Below, piece by piece: positions 8,071-16,138 of a stretch of DNA of 64,000 nt (its first letter is position 1; every line of letters starts with the position of its first letter). This stretch comes from Niameybacter massiliensis. Lineage in GTDB: Bacteria; Bacillota; Clostridia; Lachnospirales; Cellulosilyticaceae. The notes beneath the pieces are model-generated. The model did not search any database, had not been told where the DNA came from, and saw nothing but the letters and a program-made list of their open reading frames with translations. The position numbers were made by a program, and so were the translations under genes. The stretch covers positions 498,157 through 562,156 of the forward strand of contig NZ_LN875034.1 of the NCBI RefSeq assembly GCF_001282685.1, written 5' to 3'.

Positions 8071-9303
8071 ATGCGAATTACACAAGGAATGATTCAAAAC
8101 AGCTCATTGAATACAATGTATAACAACATGGGCAATCTGAATAACCTTTATAATCAGATGAACACACTTAAGAAGATTCAACGTCCATCAGATGACCCAA
8201 TCATTGCAGGACGTTCACTTAAATTAAGACTAAATGTAATGGAAGCCACACAACATGCAAGTAATGTAGACGAGGCGACATCTTGGATGGAAGTAACAGA
8301 AGCAGCACTTAAAAATACAACAGAGATTATCAAAGATATTCGTACACGTTGTGTACAAGCAAGTAATGGTACACTCACATCAGAAGATAGACAAAAGATT
8401 GTATCTGATATGAAGCAACTTTATAATCAGCTTAAACAAGAAGCTAATGTTACTTATGCAGGGCGTTATGTATTCTCAGGGTATAAAACAGATCAGCCTG
8501 TATTCTTGGAAAAAGAAACAAAGTTAGAAAAAGATTTAGAGCTTAAAGCAGATCTTAAGCTAACAGGGGATATGACTTTAAAAAAAGAGTTAGAGTTATC
8601 AGCAGATACTATTGTTACAGAAGATATTACGCTACCAGCAGGCACAGCAGTGACAGTAGATCCTGTGGATTCGGATAGAGTAGTGGTCAATGATGATGGC
8701 ACAGTAACAATCAAAGCGAGTACATCTAATCCACCAGAAAAGTTAGGTGCAACCGTTACGATTCCAGCAGGGACAGAGTTGAAGGCAAATACAACAATAC
8801 CAACAGGTACTACGCTCCCAGCAGGTGAGATGCTCCCAGCAGGTGTACTTAATCCAGCAGTACATGGCTATACAGATGGACAACGTATTGAATATGAAAT
8901 AGGCGTTAATAATACATTAGACGTGAATACTCTTGGTATGCCAGAGATGATGAATAAATTACTTAATAATATAGAAGGTATGCTAGATAAACTTAGTGAT
9001 GACAGCTTAACAGATGAAGAACTCAATCAAATCTTTACAGATATGATTGGAGAGATGGATAATCGTCTCAAAGAAACTTCAGAAATGACCGCAGAGCTAG
9101 GAAGTAAGCAAAATCGCCTTGAGTATACACAATCTCGTCTAGAAGATGATAAGACCAACTTTACAGAACTTCTCTCAAATACAGAAGATGTAGATTTAGA
9201 AGACGTGTATGTAGAATTTAATACTCAATACATGATTTATCAAAGTGGTTTACAAGCAACTTCTAAGATTATTATGAATACCCTTGCAGACTTCTTAAGA
9301 TAG
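8071..9303 (+). CDS. flgL: Flagellar hook-associated protein 3 (FlgL) with repeat-bearing insertion
   Basis: 410 residues, against about 300 in typical FlgL. The N-terminal helix MRITQGMIQNSSLNTMYNNM and the C-terminal region (SRLEDDKTNFTELLSNTEDVDLEDVYVEFNTQYMIYQSGLQATSKIIMNTL) are flagellin-like D0/D1. Residues about 150-270 are extra and contain degenerate short repeats (ITLPAGTAV, VTIPAGTEL, TTIPTGTTL, EMLPAGVL). These suggest a beta-solenoid-like exposed domain. AAGAAGGTGCAAC precedes ATG 8071. It forms the second junction ring under the filament. Confidence 0.92.
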   Translation: MRITQGMIQNSSLNTMYNNMGNLNNLYNQMNTLKKIQRPSDDPIIAGRSLKLRLNVMEATQHASNVDEATSWMEVTEAALKNTTEIIKDIRTRCVQASNGTLTSEDRQKIVSDMKQLYNQLKQEANVTYAGRYVFSGYKTDQPVFLEKETKLEKDLELKADLKLTGDMTLKKELELSADTIVTEDITLPAGTAVTVDPVDSDRVVVNDDGTVTIKASTSNPPEKLGATVTIPAGTELKANTTIPTGTTLPAGEMLPAGVLNPAVHGYTDGQRIEYEIGVNNTLDVNTLGMPEMMNKLLNNIEGMLDKLSDDSLTDEELNQIFTDMIGEMDNRLKETSEMTAELGSKQNRLEYTQSRLEDDKTNFTELLSNTEDVDLEDVYVEFNTQYMIYQSGLQATSKIIMNTLADFLR

Positions 9304-9387
9304 TAGTCACTATGATTCTGGTTCTATCTTACTAAGAATCGAGTACTATATAGAAGAAAACGTGAATAGAAACAAAAGGCATATCGA

Positions 9388-9471
9388 ATATCTTATAAAG
9401 ACATATAAAAGTGCATATAAGATATTGATTTCAAGAGCTATAGTACAAAGAGAATTGTCCTATAGCTTTTT
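9388..9471 (+). terminator. Hairpins and terminator after flgL
   Basis: Two hairpins. An AT-rich inverted repeat is at 9388-9397/9416-9425. A terminator-type stem, AGCTATAGTAC 9436-9446 with GTCCTATAGCT 9457-9467, is followed by T 9468-9471. The second is the likely end of the flgL transcript. Confidence 0.7.
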
Positions 9472-9537
9472 GCATATCAAAACAGTACAATGAGGTAAAG
9501 AGACTATCATAGGGTTCAAATGAAAGCTAAACTTCAC

Positions 9538-9567
9538 TTGAATTTAAATAATTAGGTAAAATATAAG
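9538..9567 (+). promoter_or_regulatory. Promoter for fliW-csrA
   Basis: TTGAAT 9538-9543, an 18-nt spacer, TATAAG 9562-9567. Initiation would fall near 9574, inside any reading frame begun at ATG 9569, which supports ATG 9596 as the fliW start. Confidence 0.55.
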
Positions 9568-9595
9568 TATGATGAGAAAAGAGGTAGGAGAGAAT

Positions 9596-10030
9596 ATGAC
9601 GCTACAAACACGTTTTGGAGAAATAGAAGTTGATGAAGATAAAACCATCGAGTTTAAAGAAGGTATACCAGGATTTGAGACGTTAAGAAAGTTCATTCTA
9701 ATCGAAGATGAAGAGAGTAAGTTTTGCTATTTACAATCTGTTGAAGAAGGGGCCATTGCTTTTACCATCATTAGTCCAGAATGGGTGAAATCAGACTATG
9801 CACCATGCATAGGGGAAAGTTATTTTGAGAAACTAGGTGGAGGCAAAACGGAAGACTTTGTACTCTACAATATAGTTGCAGTTAGACAACCTATAGAAGA
9901 AACAACTGTTAATCTACAAGCACCACTGCTCATACATACAACGAGAAGGCTAGGTGTACAAGCTATTGCAGAAGGTAAGGATTATCAAGTGAGACATAAG
10001 CTGATTGAACTGATTCAAGAAAGGGGCTAA
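9596..10030 (+). CDS. fliW: Flagellar assembly factor FliW
   Basis: 144 residues (MTLQTRFGEIEVDEDKTIEFKEGIPGFE...), a standard FliW. FliW binds either flagellin or CsrA. When flagellin is secreted, FliW captures CsrA and relieves repression of flagellin translation. I choose ATG 9596 with AGGTAGGAG at 9582-9590. The upstream ATG 9569 would overlap the apparent promoter start. csrA follows after 4 nt. Confidence 0.92.
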   Translation: MTLQTRFGEIEVDEDKTIEFKEGIPGFETLRKFILIEDEESKFCYLQSVEEGAIAFTIISPEWVKSDYAPCIGESYFEKLGGGKTEDFVLYNIVAVRQPIEETTVNLQAPLLIHTTRRLGVQAIAEGKDYQVRHKLIELIQERG

Positions 10031-10034
10031 AGAG

Positions 10035-10259
10035 ATGCTTGCATTAACACGTAAGAAGGACCAAGCTGTTATGATTAATGGAAATATAGAAATACGGATT
10101 TTGGATATACAAGATGGCAAAGTGAAGCTAGGAATTACTGCTCCTAAGGATGTAAGTATTCACAGAGAAGAAGTCTATATAGAAATAGAAAACAATAATC
10201 AAGAAGCACTTATTAACTCGGCAGATACGATGAAAAGTTTACAACAACTTTTTAAATAA
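10035..10259 (+). CDS. csrA: Carbon storage regulator CsrA (translational repressor)
   Basis: 74 residues with the family pattern MLALTRKKDQAVMINGNIEI...VKLGITAPKDVSIHREEVY. The RNA-contacting Arg of the RKK segment and the IHREEVY strand are present. It binds GGA motifs in hairpin loops of mRNA. Directly downstream, the flagellin leader carries two such loops, so its main target is visible. The C-terminal tail is slightly longer than in enteric CsrA, as in other Gram-positive motile bacteria. Confidence 0.94.
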   Translation: MLALTRKKDQAVMINGNIEIRILDIQDGKVKLGITAPKDVSIHREEVYIEIENNNQEALINSADTMKSLQQLFK

Positions 10260-10286
10260 ATTTATAAAAAATGTTGTCACAACCTA

Positions 10287-10313
10287 TAAACTTGTCTCTA
10301 AATAAGTCGATAT
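10287..10313 (+). promoter_or_regulatory. Sigma-28 promoter for flagellin
   Basis: TAAA 10287-10290, a 15-nt spacer, GTCGATAT 10306-10313: one mismatch to the consensus GCCGATAT. This gives a leader of roughly 90 nt before ATG 10412. Confidence 0.88.
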
Positions 10314-10324
10314 ATATGGTGAAC

Positions 10325-10405
10325 AAAAGTTAATAGCCATACTTAACTTTTGACAAAACAAATCTAAAAAATAGGCAAGGATGCCGAACATTCCAAGGAG
10401 GGAAT
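10325..10405 (+). promoter_or_regulatory. Flagellin mRNA leader with two CsrA-binding hairpins
   Basis: Three hairpins lie in the leader. A perfect 9-bp stem AAAAGTTAA/TTAACTTTT is at 10325-10333/10343-10351. BS1 is GGCA-AGGA-TGCC at 10374-10385, exposing GGA in its loop. BS2 is ATTCC-AAGGAG-GGAAT at 10390-10405, whose loop is the ribosome binding site itself. CsrA bound at both would block translation, matching the known Bacillus subtilis hag arrangement. Confidence 0.85.
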
Positions 10406-10411
10406 ATTATT

Positions 10412-11791
10412 ATGATTATTAATCACAATATGCAAGCAATCAATGCACACAGACAAATGGGTTCAAACCAAGTAAATGCTCAAAAATCAATGGAAAAATT
10501 ATCTTCAGGTCTTCGTATTAACCGTGCTGGTGACGATGCTGCAGGTCTTGCAATCTCAGAAAAAATGAGAGGACAAATCCGTGGTCTTGACCAAGCATCA
10601 AGAAATGCTCAAGACGGTATTTCATTAATTCAAACAGCTGAAGGTGCTTTAAATGAAACACATTCTATCCTTCAACGTATGAGAGAACTTTCAGTTCAAT
10701 CTGCAAATGATACAAACACAGATGATGATAGAAAAGAATTACAAAAAGAAGTAAAACAATTAACAGAAGAAATTGATAGAATTGCAAATACAACAGAGTT
10801 CAATACTAAAAAACTTCTTAATGGTGATTTAGGTATTGCTGCTAATACAAAAGATGTAAGAGAAGTGGGAGAACTTGGAGAAGGCACATATAAAGTAGCT
10901 GTTACAGGTGCAGCTACTAAAGGGACTGTGTCAAGTGTAGCTGGTACAGATACTGCTGGTGGGAAAATTGAAATTGAAGTAGAAATTGCTGGTGAAAAAC
11001 ATACTATTACAGCATCAGGTGATACAATTGGTGATTTAGCAACTTCATTACAAGCAGGTTTAACTGCTAAAGGGGTTCAACTTACTGTAGCAGAGGATGC
11101 AAAAAAACTTAAATTTACAGCAGGTGAATTTGGACAAGATGCGAAAATTACAATTAAAGATAGCAATGTAACAGGCTTAGCAGCAGGAACTGCTCTTAAT
11201 TTAGATAGTACAGAAGCAGTAGCGAAGTTACAAAAATTAAATTCAGATGGTACAGGATATTCAGATGTAGCTACAGGTATTACAATTAATAATAATATCT
11301 TAGAAAATAATGGCACAGTAATTAAGTTAGATAATGCTAAATTAAATGCTACTGCTGATGCTTTATCCTTTGTAGTAAATGATAAGAGTGCAAACTTACA
11401 TATTGGTGCAAATGAAGGCCAAAATATGTCTATTAATATCGGTGCTATTGATAGCAACTCATTAGGTACAGCTGAAACAAGTATTAAAGAAATTAACTTA
11501 GAAAGTTCTAAAGGTGCAGACTCTGCAATTAAAGTAATTGATGCTGCAATGAAACAAGTATCAGCACAACGTTCTCAACTTGGTGCATTCCAAAACCGTC
11601 TTGAGCATACAATTAATAACTTAGGTACATCATCAGAAAACTTAACATCTGCAGAATCACGTATTCGTGACGTAGATATGGCTAAAGAAATGATGGCTAT
11701 GAGCAAAAATAACATTCTTCAACAAGCTTCACAAGCTATGCTTGCTCAAGCAAATCAAGCACCTCAACAAGTGCTTCAATTATTAAGATAA
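10412..11791 (+). CDS. hag: Flagellin (filament protein)
   Basis: 459 residues. The N-terminal D0/D1 has [16 protein letters not shown] and [20 protein letters not shown]. The C-terminal D1/D0 has [15 protein letters not shown] and [25 protein letters not shown]. The middle (about 150-350) is the variable, Thr/Gly/Ala-rich exposed part. It is exported by the flagellar type III system with help from FliS, and the ribosome binding site AAGGAGGG lies inside a CsrA hairpin. The downstream fliB suggests methylated lysines. It is a single copy in this window, with its own promoter and terminator. Confidence 0.96.
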   Translation: MIINHNMQAINAHRQMGSNQVNAQKSMEKLSSGLRINRAGDDAAGLAISEKMRGQIRGLDQASRNAQDGISLIQTAEGALNETHSILQRMRELSVQSANDTNTDDDRKELQKEVKQLTEEIDRIANTTEFNTKKLLNGDLGIAANTKDVREVGELGEGTYKVAVTGAATKGTVSSVAGTDTAGGKIEIEVEIAGEKHTITASGDTIGDLATSLQAGLTAKGVQLTVAEDAKKLKFTAGEFGQDAKITIKDSNVTGLAAGTALNLDSTEAVAKLQKLNSDGTGYSDVATGITINNNILENNGTVIKLDNAKLNATADALSFVVNDKSANLHIGANEGQNMSINIGAIDSNSLGTAETSIKEINLESSKGADSAIKVIDAAMKQVSAQRSQLGAFQNRLEHTINNLGTSSENLTSAESRIRDVDMAKEMMAMSKNNILQQASQAMLAQANQAPQQVLQLLR

Positions 11792-11807
11792 TTAAATTTA
11801 ACTCTGT

Positions 11808-11840
11808 AAGAGGATTGAGAGAATCTCAGTCCTCTTTTTT
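11808..11840 (+). terminator. Terminator of flagellin gene
   Basis: Stem AAGAGGATTGAGA 11808-11820 with TCTCAGTCCTCTT 11824-11836 (one G-U pair), followed by a T run. Confidence 0.88.
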
Positions 11841-11860
11841 AAAATAAAATATAAGTGAAT

Positions 11861-11906
11861 ACTCTAAAAAAGATTAAACTAAGTCTTGTTTAGAGTGGTT
11901 ATTTAA
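11861..11906 (+). other. Inverted repeat before fliB
   Basis: ACTCTAAA 11861-11868 pairs with TTTAGAGT 11899-11906, with a shorter inner AGA/TCT pairing. It lies 12 nt before fliB and has no T run. It may be an operator or an RNA hairpin limiting fliB expression. Confidence 0.4.
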
Positions 11907-11917
11907 AAGGAGAAAAT

Positions 11918-13141
11918 ATGAAAAAAATACTTATGCTTATCCCAAAATATATAAAAGAATTTAAATGTACAGGTACAGCATGTGAAGACACTTGTTGTGG
12001 ATGTTGGAAGATTACAATTGATGAGAGAACGTATAAAAAATATAAAAAAATACCTGATTATGAAATGAGAAAAAAAGTAGAAAAATACGTAGGTAGAAAT
12101 AGGGTAGGGGAAGATAAACATGAAGTAGCTAAAATAAGATTACAAAGTAGTTATTGTCCATTCTTAAATTCAGATAAGTTATGTGAATTACAGTTAAAAC
12201 TAGGAGAAGCGTATCTATCTAATACATGTGCTATGTATCCTAGGCTACATAAAAGAGTAAATGGTATAATGGAGCAAGGCCTGACTTTATCATGTATAGA
12301 AGCGGCTAAAGTTGTTTTATTAAATCAGGATGTAATGGAATTTGATCAAGAGGAAAGAGAGTTTACGGATAGAGATATTTATCTTCAAGAGTTTAAGACA
12401 AGGCCGGAATATCTTAGTTGGAAAGATTGTTTTTGGGATATGAGGATTGTAATGATTGGTATACTACAAAATAGAAGCTATACAATAGAAGAACGTTTGT
12501 TGATACTAGGATTACTGTGCAAAGAGTTAGATCAATTAGCTAAAACGCAGAAGGTAGATGAGATTCCTTATAGTTTAAATAGATTTAAGCAAAAATTGGA
12601 TGCTAATTTGTATAAAAATATTCTAGATGATATTCCGTCTATAGTAGAAATGCAATTAAAATTAGGTAAAGAATTGATAGATATACGTTATGAGATGGGT
12701 ATAAATGATGATAAGTATAATAGATATATATCAGAAATCATAGTTGGTTTAAATTTAACTGTAGATACATCATTAGAAAAAAGTTCAAATATTTATCGTG
12801 AAAGCTATGAAAACTATTATAGACCATTTATGGATGAACATGGGTATATTTTTGAAAATTATTTAGTAAATTATTTCTTCTTAGAGCTTCTTCCTGTAAA
12901 TAAGGAATCAGTATTTGAAAGTTATGTAGGTCTTATTTTGCACTATATTATCATCAAATTACACCTTATAGGGGTAGCCAGTATTCATAAAGAATTAGAG
13001 GTAGAAAATGTTATAGACCTTATACATGTATTATGTGGTACATATGAGCATAATCCACATTATTTTAACCGAATTTTAAGATTACTAAAAGAAAATGGAT
13101 ATATAGATTTAGCTCATATGGCTATCTTAATTAAAAATTAG
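11918..13141 (+). CDS. fliB: Flagellin lysine-N-methylase FliB
   Basis: 407 residues. The N-terminus PKYIKEFKCTGTACEDTCCGCWKIT carries the family cysteine cluster, with CPF...C and C-x-MYPR cysteines further on. FliB methylates lysines of flagellin, probably through an Fe-S/radical-type cluster. The family is defined by the cysteine motif, and the chemistry is incompletely known. It sits directly after flagellin. AAAGGAGAAAAT precedes ATG 11918. It is more AT-rich than the flagellar genes on either side, so it may be accessory. Confidence 0.85.
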   Translation: MKKILMLIPKYIKEFKCTGTACEDTCCGCWKITIDERTYKKYKKIPDYEMRKKVEKYVGRNRVGEDKHEVAKIRLQSSYCPFLNSDKLCELQLKLGEAYLSNTCAMYPRLHKRVNGIMEQGLTLSCIEAAKVVLLNQDVMEFDQEEREFTDRDIYLQEFKTRPEYLSWKDCFWDMRIVMIGILQNRSYTIEERLLILGLLCKELDQLAKTQKVDEIPYSLNRFKQKLDANLYKNILDDIPSIVEMQLKLGKELIDIRYEMGINDDKYNRYISEIIVGLNLTVDTSLEKSSNIYRESYENYYRPFMDEHGYIFENYLVNYFFLELLPVNKESVFESYVGLILHYIIIKLHLIGVASIHKELEVENVIDLIHVLCGTYEHNPHYFNRILRLLKENGYIDLAHMAILIKN

Positions 13142-13155
13142 ATTTTAGCTCACTA

Positions 13156-13182
13156 TAAAATAGAATAGAAATTAGTCGATGT
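13156..13182 (+). promoter_or_regulatory. Sigma-28-type promoter for flaG-fliD-fliS
   Basis: TAAA 13156-13159, a 15-nt spacer, GTCGATGT 13175-13182: two mismatches to GCCGATAT. It lies 46 nt before flaG. Spacing and context match the other two sigma-28 promoters in the window. Confidence 0.75.
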
Positions 13183-13228
13183 ATTAGTAGAAAAAGATTA
13201 TTTTATATAATTAAGGGAGAGTAAATAT

Positions 13229-13597
13229 ATGGGTATTGAATTATTGAATATAGCTACTACGTCTCAAGTGACAAACTCATCAGATAATATAAATGAAATG
13301 AATAAAATGGTACATTCTATCCAACAAGTTAAACAGCAGATGCAAGTAGACCCATCTTATCAACCAACTTTTCAAGAAAAAACGATTTTAAATGCTATTG
13401 AAGAAGTGAATAGTAAGTTAGCGGGAAAAGGAGTAGAAGTTGAAGTTTCATTTCATGAAAAAACTAAAGAAATGTTAGTTAAAGTGGTTAATACAGAAAG
13501 TAAAGAAATTATTAGAGAAATACCATCAGAGAAGCTTATAGATATGATTGTATCTTTTTGTGAGATGGCAGGATTATATGTGGATGAAAAAAGGTAG
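13229..13597 (+). CDS. flaG: FlaG family flagellar protein
   Basis: 122 residues. The C-terminal part has the FlaG pattern (LEVEVSFHEKTKEMLVKVVNTESKEIIREIPSEKLIDMI in outline) of a small beta/alpha domain, with a disordered Asn/Ser-rich N-terminus. FlaG affects filament length in several bacteria and its gene precedes fliD, as here (11-nt gap). AAGGGAGAG precedes ATG 13229. Confidence 0.88.
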   Translation: MGIELLNIATTSQVTNSSDNINEMNKMVHSIQQVKQQMQVDPSYQPTFQEKTILNAIEEVNSKLAGKGVEVEVSFHEKTKEMLVKVVNTESKEIIREIPSEKLIDMIVSFCEMAGLYVDEKR

Positions 13598-13608
13598 GAG
13601 GAAAGTAT

Positions 13609-15405
13609 ATGCGTACAACAAGTATTAAATTTACAGGTATGGCGTCAGGTCTAGATACAGAATCCATTATTAAGAGTATGATTGCGCCTTATCAAATTAA
13701 GGTTGATAGTAAATGGCAACAACAAACCTTAATGGAAATGCAAAAGAATGCTTGGAGAGATATGAATAAGCAAATTTTTGATTTTCATGATAAATATATA
13801 AGTAAGATGAGATTAGAAAGTACATTTAATAAGAAAAATATTAGTTTATCAAATCCATCTATAATTACTATAGATAAAAATGCTACCTTGCCAGTAGGTA
13901 CACATACTATAGATAGAATTGATCAATTAGCTGAAGGGGCAAGAATTACTAGTAAAGCAATTAGCGATATTGATACAACAAAAAAATTATCTGAACAAGA
14001 TGGATATAAAGATTTAGTGGGTAAAAAAATAACTATAAATGGTAAGGAAATTGAAATTACTGAGGAGCATACTATTTCTTCTTTGGCTAAAGAAATGCAA
14101 CAAGTAGATCCAAATGTAAATGTTAACTTTGATACAAATACAAAAGCATTTTTTATTTCATCTAAAAAGACAGGAGAAAGCCAGTCTATTGCCTTGGGAG
14201 GGGACAAAGATGTATGGAATAAATTAGGTATCTTAGATGCATCGACAACAGCATTAAAGATAGATACAACAAAAGATACTACATTAACTATTAAAGGAAA
14301 ATCTATTTCTATTAGCACAGGAGAAACTCATGAAAATATCATCACTCAGTTAGAGGCAGCATTAAATGATGGAGTAACTGATGATAAAGATAAGTCAAAA
14401 GTGATTTATAGAGATGGGAAATTTATAGTAGGAGCAAAACAGAAAGATATTAGCATAATAGGAGATGGCATACAGCAAGAAAATATAAGTATAGGTAAAA
14501 ATGCTATCTTATCATATAATGGAGTAGAAATTAATTCAGAAGCTAATAACATTAGTGTAAATGGAGCTAATTTTATAATAAATACAATAACAAAAGACCC
14601 CATTACACTCGTAGCTACACAAGATACAGATGCTATTGTAGATTTTATGAAAGAGTTTGTAACAGAATATAATAAGTTAATTGAAGATATTCATAATAAA
14701 CTTGATGCAGCAAGCAGCAAATCATATAAACCACTTACATCAGAACAAAAGAAGGAAATGAGTGAGTATGAAATTGAGGCATGGGATAAAAAAATTAAAG
14801 ATGGGATATTTAGAAAAGATCCTGACCTAAAATATGTTGTAGATTCTATGAGAGAAGTACTTTCGGGAGTAGTTGAAGGTGGTACATTTTCTTCTTTATC
14901 AGAAATAGGTATTAGTACGGGTGATTGGAAAGAAAAAGGAAAGCTCCATTTTGATGAAGATAAGTTTAGAAAGGCACTAGCAAAGGATACAGATGGGGTA
15001 ATCCAACTTATTGCAGGATCTGGTAATCCTAAAAGTGTTTTTGAAAAGGACTTAGCAAATGGAGTGATATCTAGCACTAAGTCATGGGAAGAGCTAAAAA
15101 AGTCAGAATTAGAAGATGATAAAGCATTAGTAGCTAAATATGAAAACCGTACAAAAAGTATTGGTGATAGATTATATGACTCTATTAATAACGTGTCACG
15201 TTCTACTACATTAAGAAGTGCTTATTCTTTTTATAATGATAAAGCTTTAGATAAAAAGATTACTGTGGCAAAAGATGATGTAAAGAAATTGGAAGAGCGT
15301 ATGTACCGTATGGAAGATATGTATTATAAAAGATTTACGGCTATGGAAAAGATGATGCAAAAACTCAACAGCCAAAGTAGTTGGCTTACAAGCCAAATGG
15401 GATAG
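13609..15405 (+). CDS. fliD: Flagellar cap protein FliD (HAP2)
   Basis: 598 residues. The N-terminus IKFTGMASGLDTESIIKSMI is the FliD signature. A FliD_C-type region (DAIVDFMKEFVTEYNKLIEDIHNKL...LKYVVDSMREVLSG...LSEIGIS) and the terminal coiled coil YKRFTAMEKMMQKLNSQSSWL follow. FliD caps the filament and folds incoming flagellin. There is no signal peptide, as it is exported through the flagellum. AGGAGGAAAGT precedes ATG 13609. fliS follows 18 nt later. Confidence 0.94.
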   Translation: MRTTSIKFTGMASGLDTESIIKSMIAPYQIKVDSKWQQQTLMEMQKNAWRDMNKQIFDFHDKYISKMRLESTFNKKNISLSNPSIITIDKNATLPVGTHTIDRIDQLAEGARITSKAISDIDTTKKLSEQDGYKDLVGKKITINGKEIEITEEHTISSLAKEMQQVDPNVNVNFDTNTKAFFISSKKTGESQSIALGGDKDVWNKLGILDASTTALKIDTTKDTTLTIKGKSISISTGETHENIITQLEAALNDGVTDDKDKSKVIYRDGKFIVGAKQKDISIIGDGIQQENISIGKNAILSYNGVEINSEANNISVNGANFIINTITKDPITLVATQDTDAIVDFMKEFVTEYNKLIEDIHNKLDAASSKSYKPLTSEQKKEMSEYEIEAWDKKIKDGIFRKDPDLKYVVDSMREVLSGVVEGGTFSSLSEIGISTGDWKEKGKLHFDEDKFRKALAKDTDGVIQLIAGSGNPKSVFEKDLANGVISSTKSWEELKKSELEDDKALVAKYENRTKSIGDRLYDSINNVSRSTTLRSAYSFYNDKALDKKITVAKDDVKKLEERMYRMEDMYYKRFTAMEKMMQKLNSQSSWLTSQMG

Positions 15406-15423
15406 ACCAATAGGAGGACAGTA

Positions 15424-15792
15424 ATGATAACTAATCCATATCAACAATATCAAAATAATTCCATCATGACCGCATCACCAGGAGAATTAACATTAATGCT
15501 ATATAATGGTGCAATTAAATTTTGTAATCTCACTCTTGAGGCAATGGAACAAAAGGATGTACAAAAAGCAAATCAATCTAATTTACGTGTTCAAGATATT
15601 ATTACTGAACTTCAAGCAACATTAGATACAAAATATGAAGTGGGTCAAGAAATGGATAGGCTTTATACTTTTATTAGACAACTTTTAATAGAAGGCAATA
15701 TCCAAAAGAATCCACAAAAAGTTATCGATGCGAGAGAACTCATTCGTGAGTATCGTGATACTTGGCAACAAGTGATTAAGATGGCAAAGTAG
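15424..15792 (+). CDS. fliS: Flagellin export chaperone FliS
   Basis: 122 residues. NPYQQYQNNSIMTASPGELTLMLYNGAIKFC is the FliS signature. FliS binds the flagellin C-terminus in the cytoplasm and stops early polymerisation. It follows fliD in the usual order, with TAGGAGGACAGTA before ATG 15424. Confidence 0.95.
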   Translation: MITNPYQQYQNNSIMTASPGELTLMLYNGAIKFCNLTLEAMEQKDVQKANQSNLRVQDIITELQATLDTKYEVGQEMDRLYTFIRQLLIEGNIQKNPQKVIDARELIREYRDTWQQVIKMAK

Positions 15793-15828
15793 TAGTAAAC
15801 ATATACAGACTAAAGGATGTGATCCAAT

Positions 15829-16014
15829 ATGGATATCGCAGCATTATCAATGGCACTTAGCCAAATGAACGTAGGGACGCAAGTAGGTGTAGCTGTTACT
15901 AAGCTTTCTATGGATATGGGAGAGCAAACAGGACAAGCTATGGCAGATATGCTTAAGAGTATGGAGCTTTCAGTCAATCCTAACTTAGGTAGCACGATTA
16001 ACGTTAAACTTTAA
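15829..16014 (+). CDS. YjfB-like putative motility protein
   Basis: 61 residues (MDIAALSMALSQMNVGTQVGVAVTKL..., ending in NVKL). This is the pattern of the short YjfB family often found in motile Firmicutes and under SigD control in Bacillus. Its function is unknown. AAAGGATGTGATCC precedes ATG 15829. It is the last gene of the flaG-fliD-fliS unit, before a strong terminator. Confidence 0.75.
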   Translation: MDIAALSMALSQMNVGTQVGVAVTKLSMDMGEQTGQAMADMLKSMELSVNPNLGSTINVKL

Positions 16015-16026
16015 TAAGTACATAAT

Positions 16027-16066
16027 AAAAAGAGAAATAGTCTAACTAGACTATTTCTCTTTTTTA
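16027..16066 (+). terminator. Bidirectional terminator after flagellar cluster
   Basis: 17-bp perfect stem 16027-16043/16048-16064 (AAAAGAGAAATAGTCT core) with a 4-nt loop, and runs of A before and T after. It works on both strands. Confidence 0.93.
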
Positions 16067-16138
16067 GTAACTCTTAATGCATTGCATCTTACGTAGTGCA
16101 TCAGGAACGTGGCAATTTAATAGTTTTATTTCAACGCA

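Noticed and set aside
9569-9598. ATG 9569 as the start of fliW.
   Set aside because: It precedes the predicted transcript start and lacks a binding site; ATG 9596 has AGGAG at proper spacing and family-typical N-terminus.
11077-11457. 126-codon minus-strand frame inside the flagellin gene (and similar frames inside rpoB, rpoC, fusA and fliD).
   Set aside because: Antisense shadows of biased codon use in highly expressed genes; no binding sites, low-complexity Ser/Leu-rich products.
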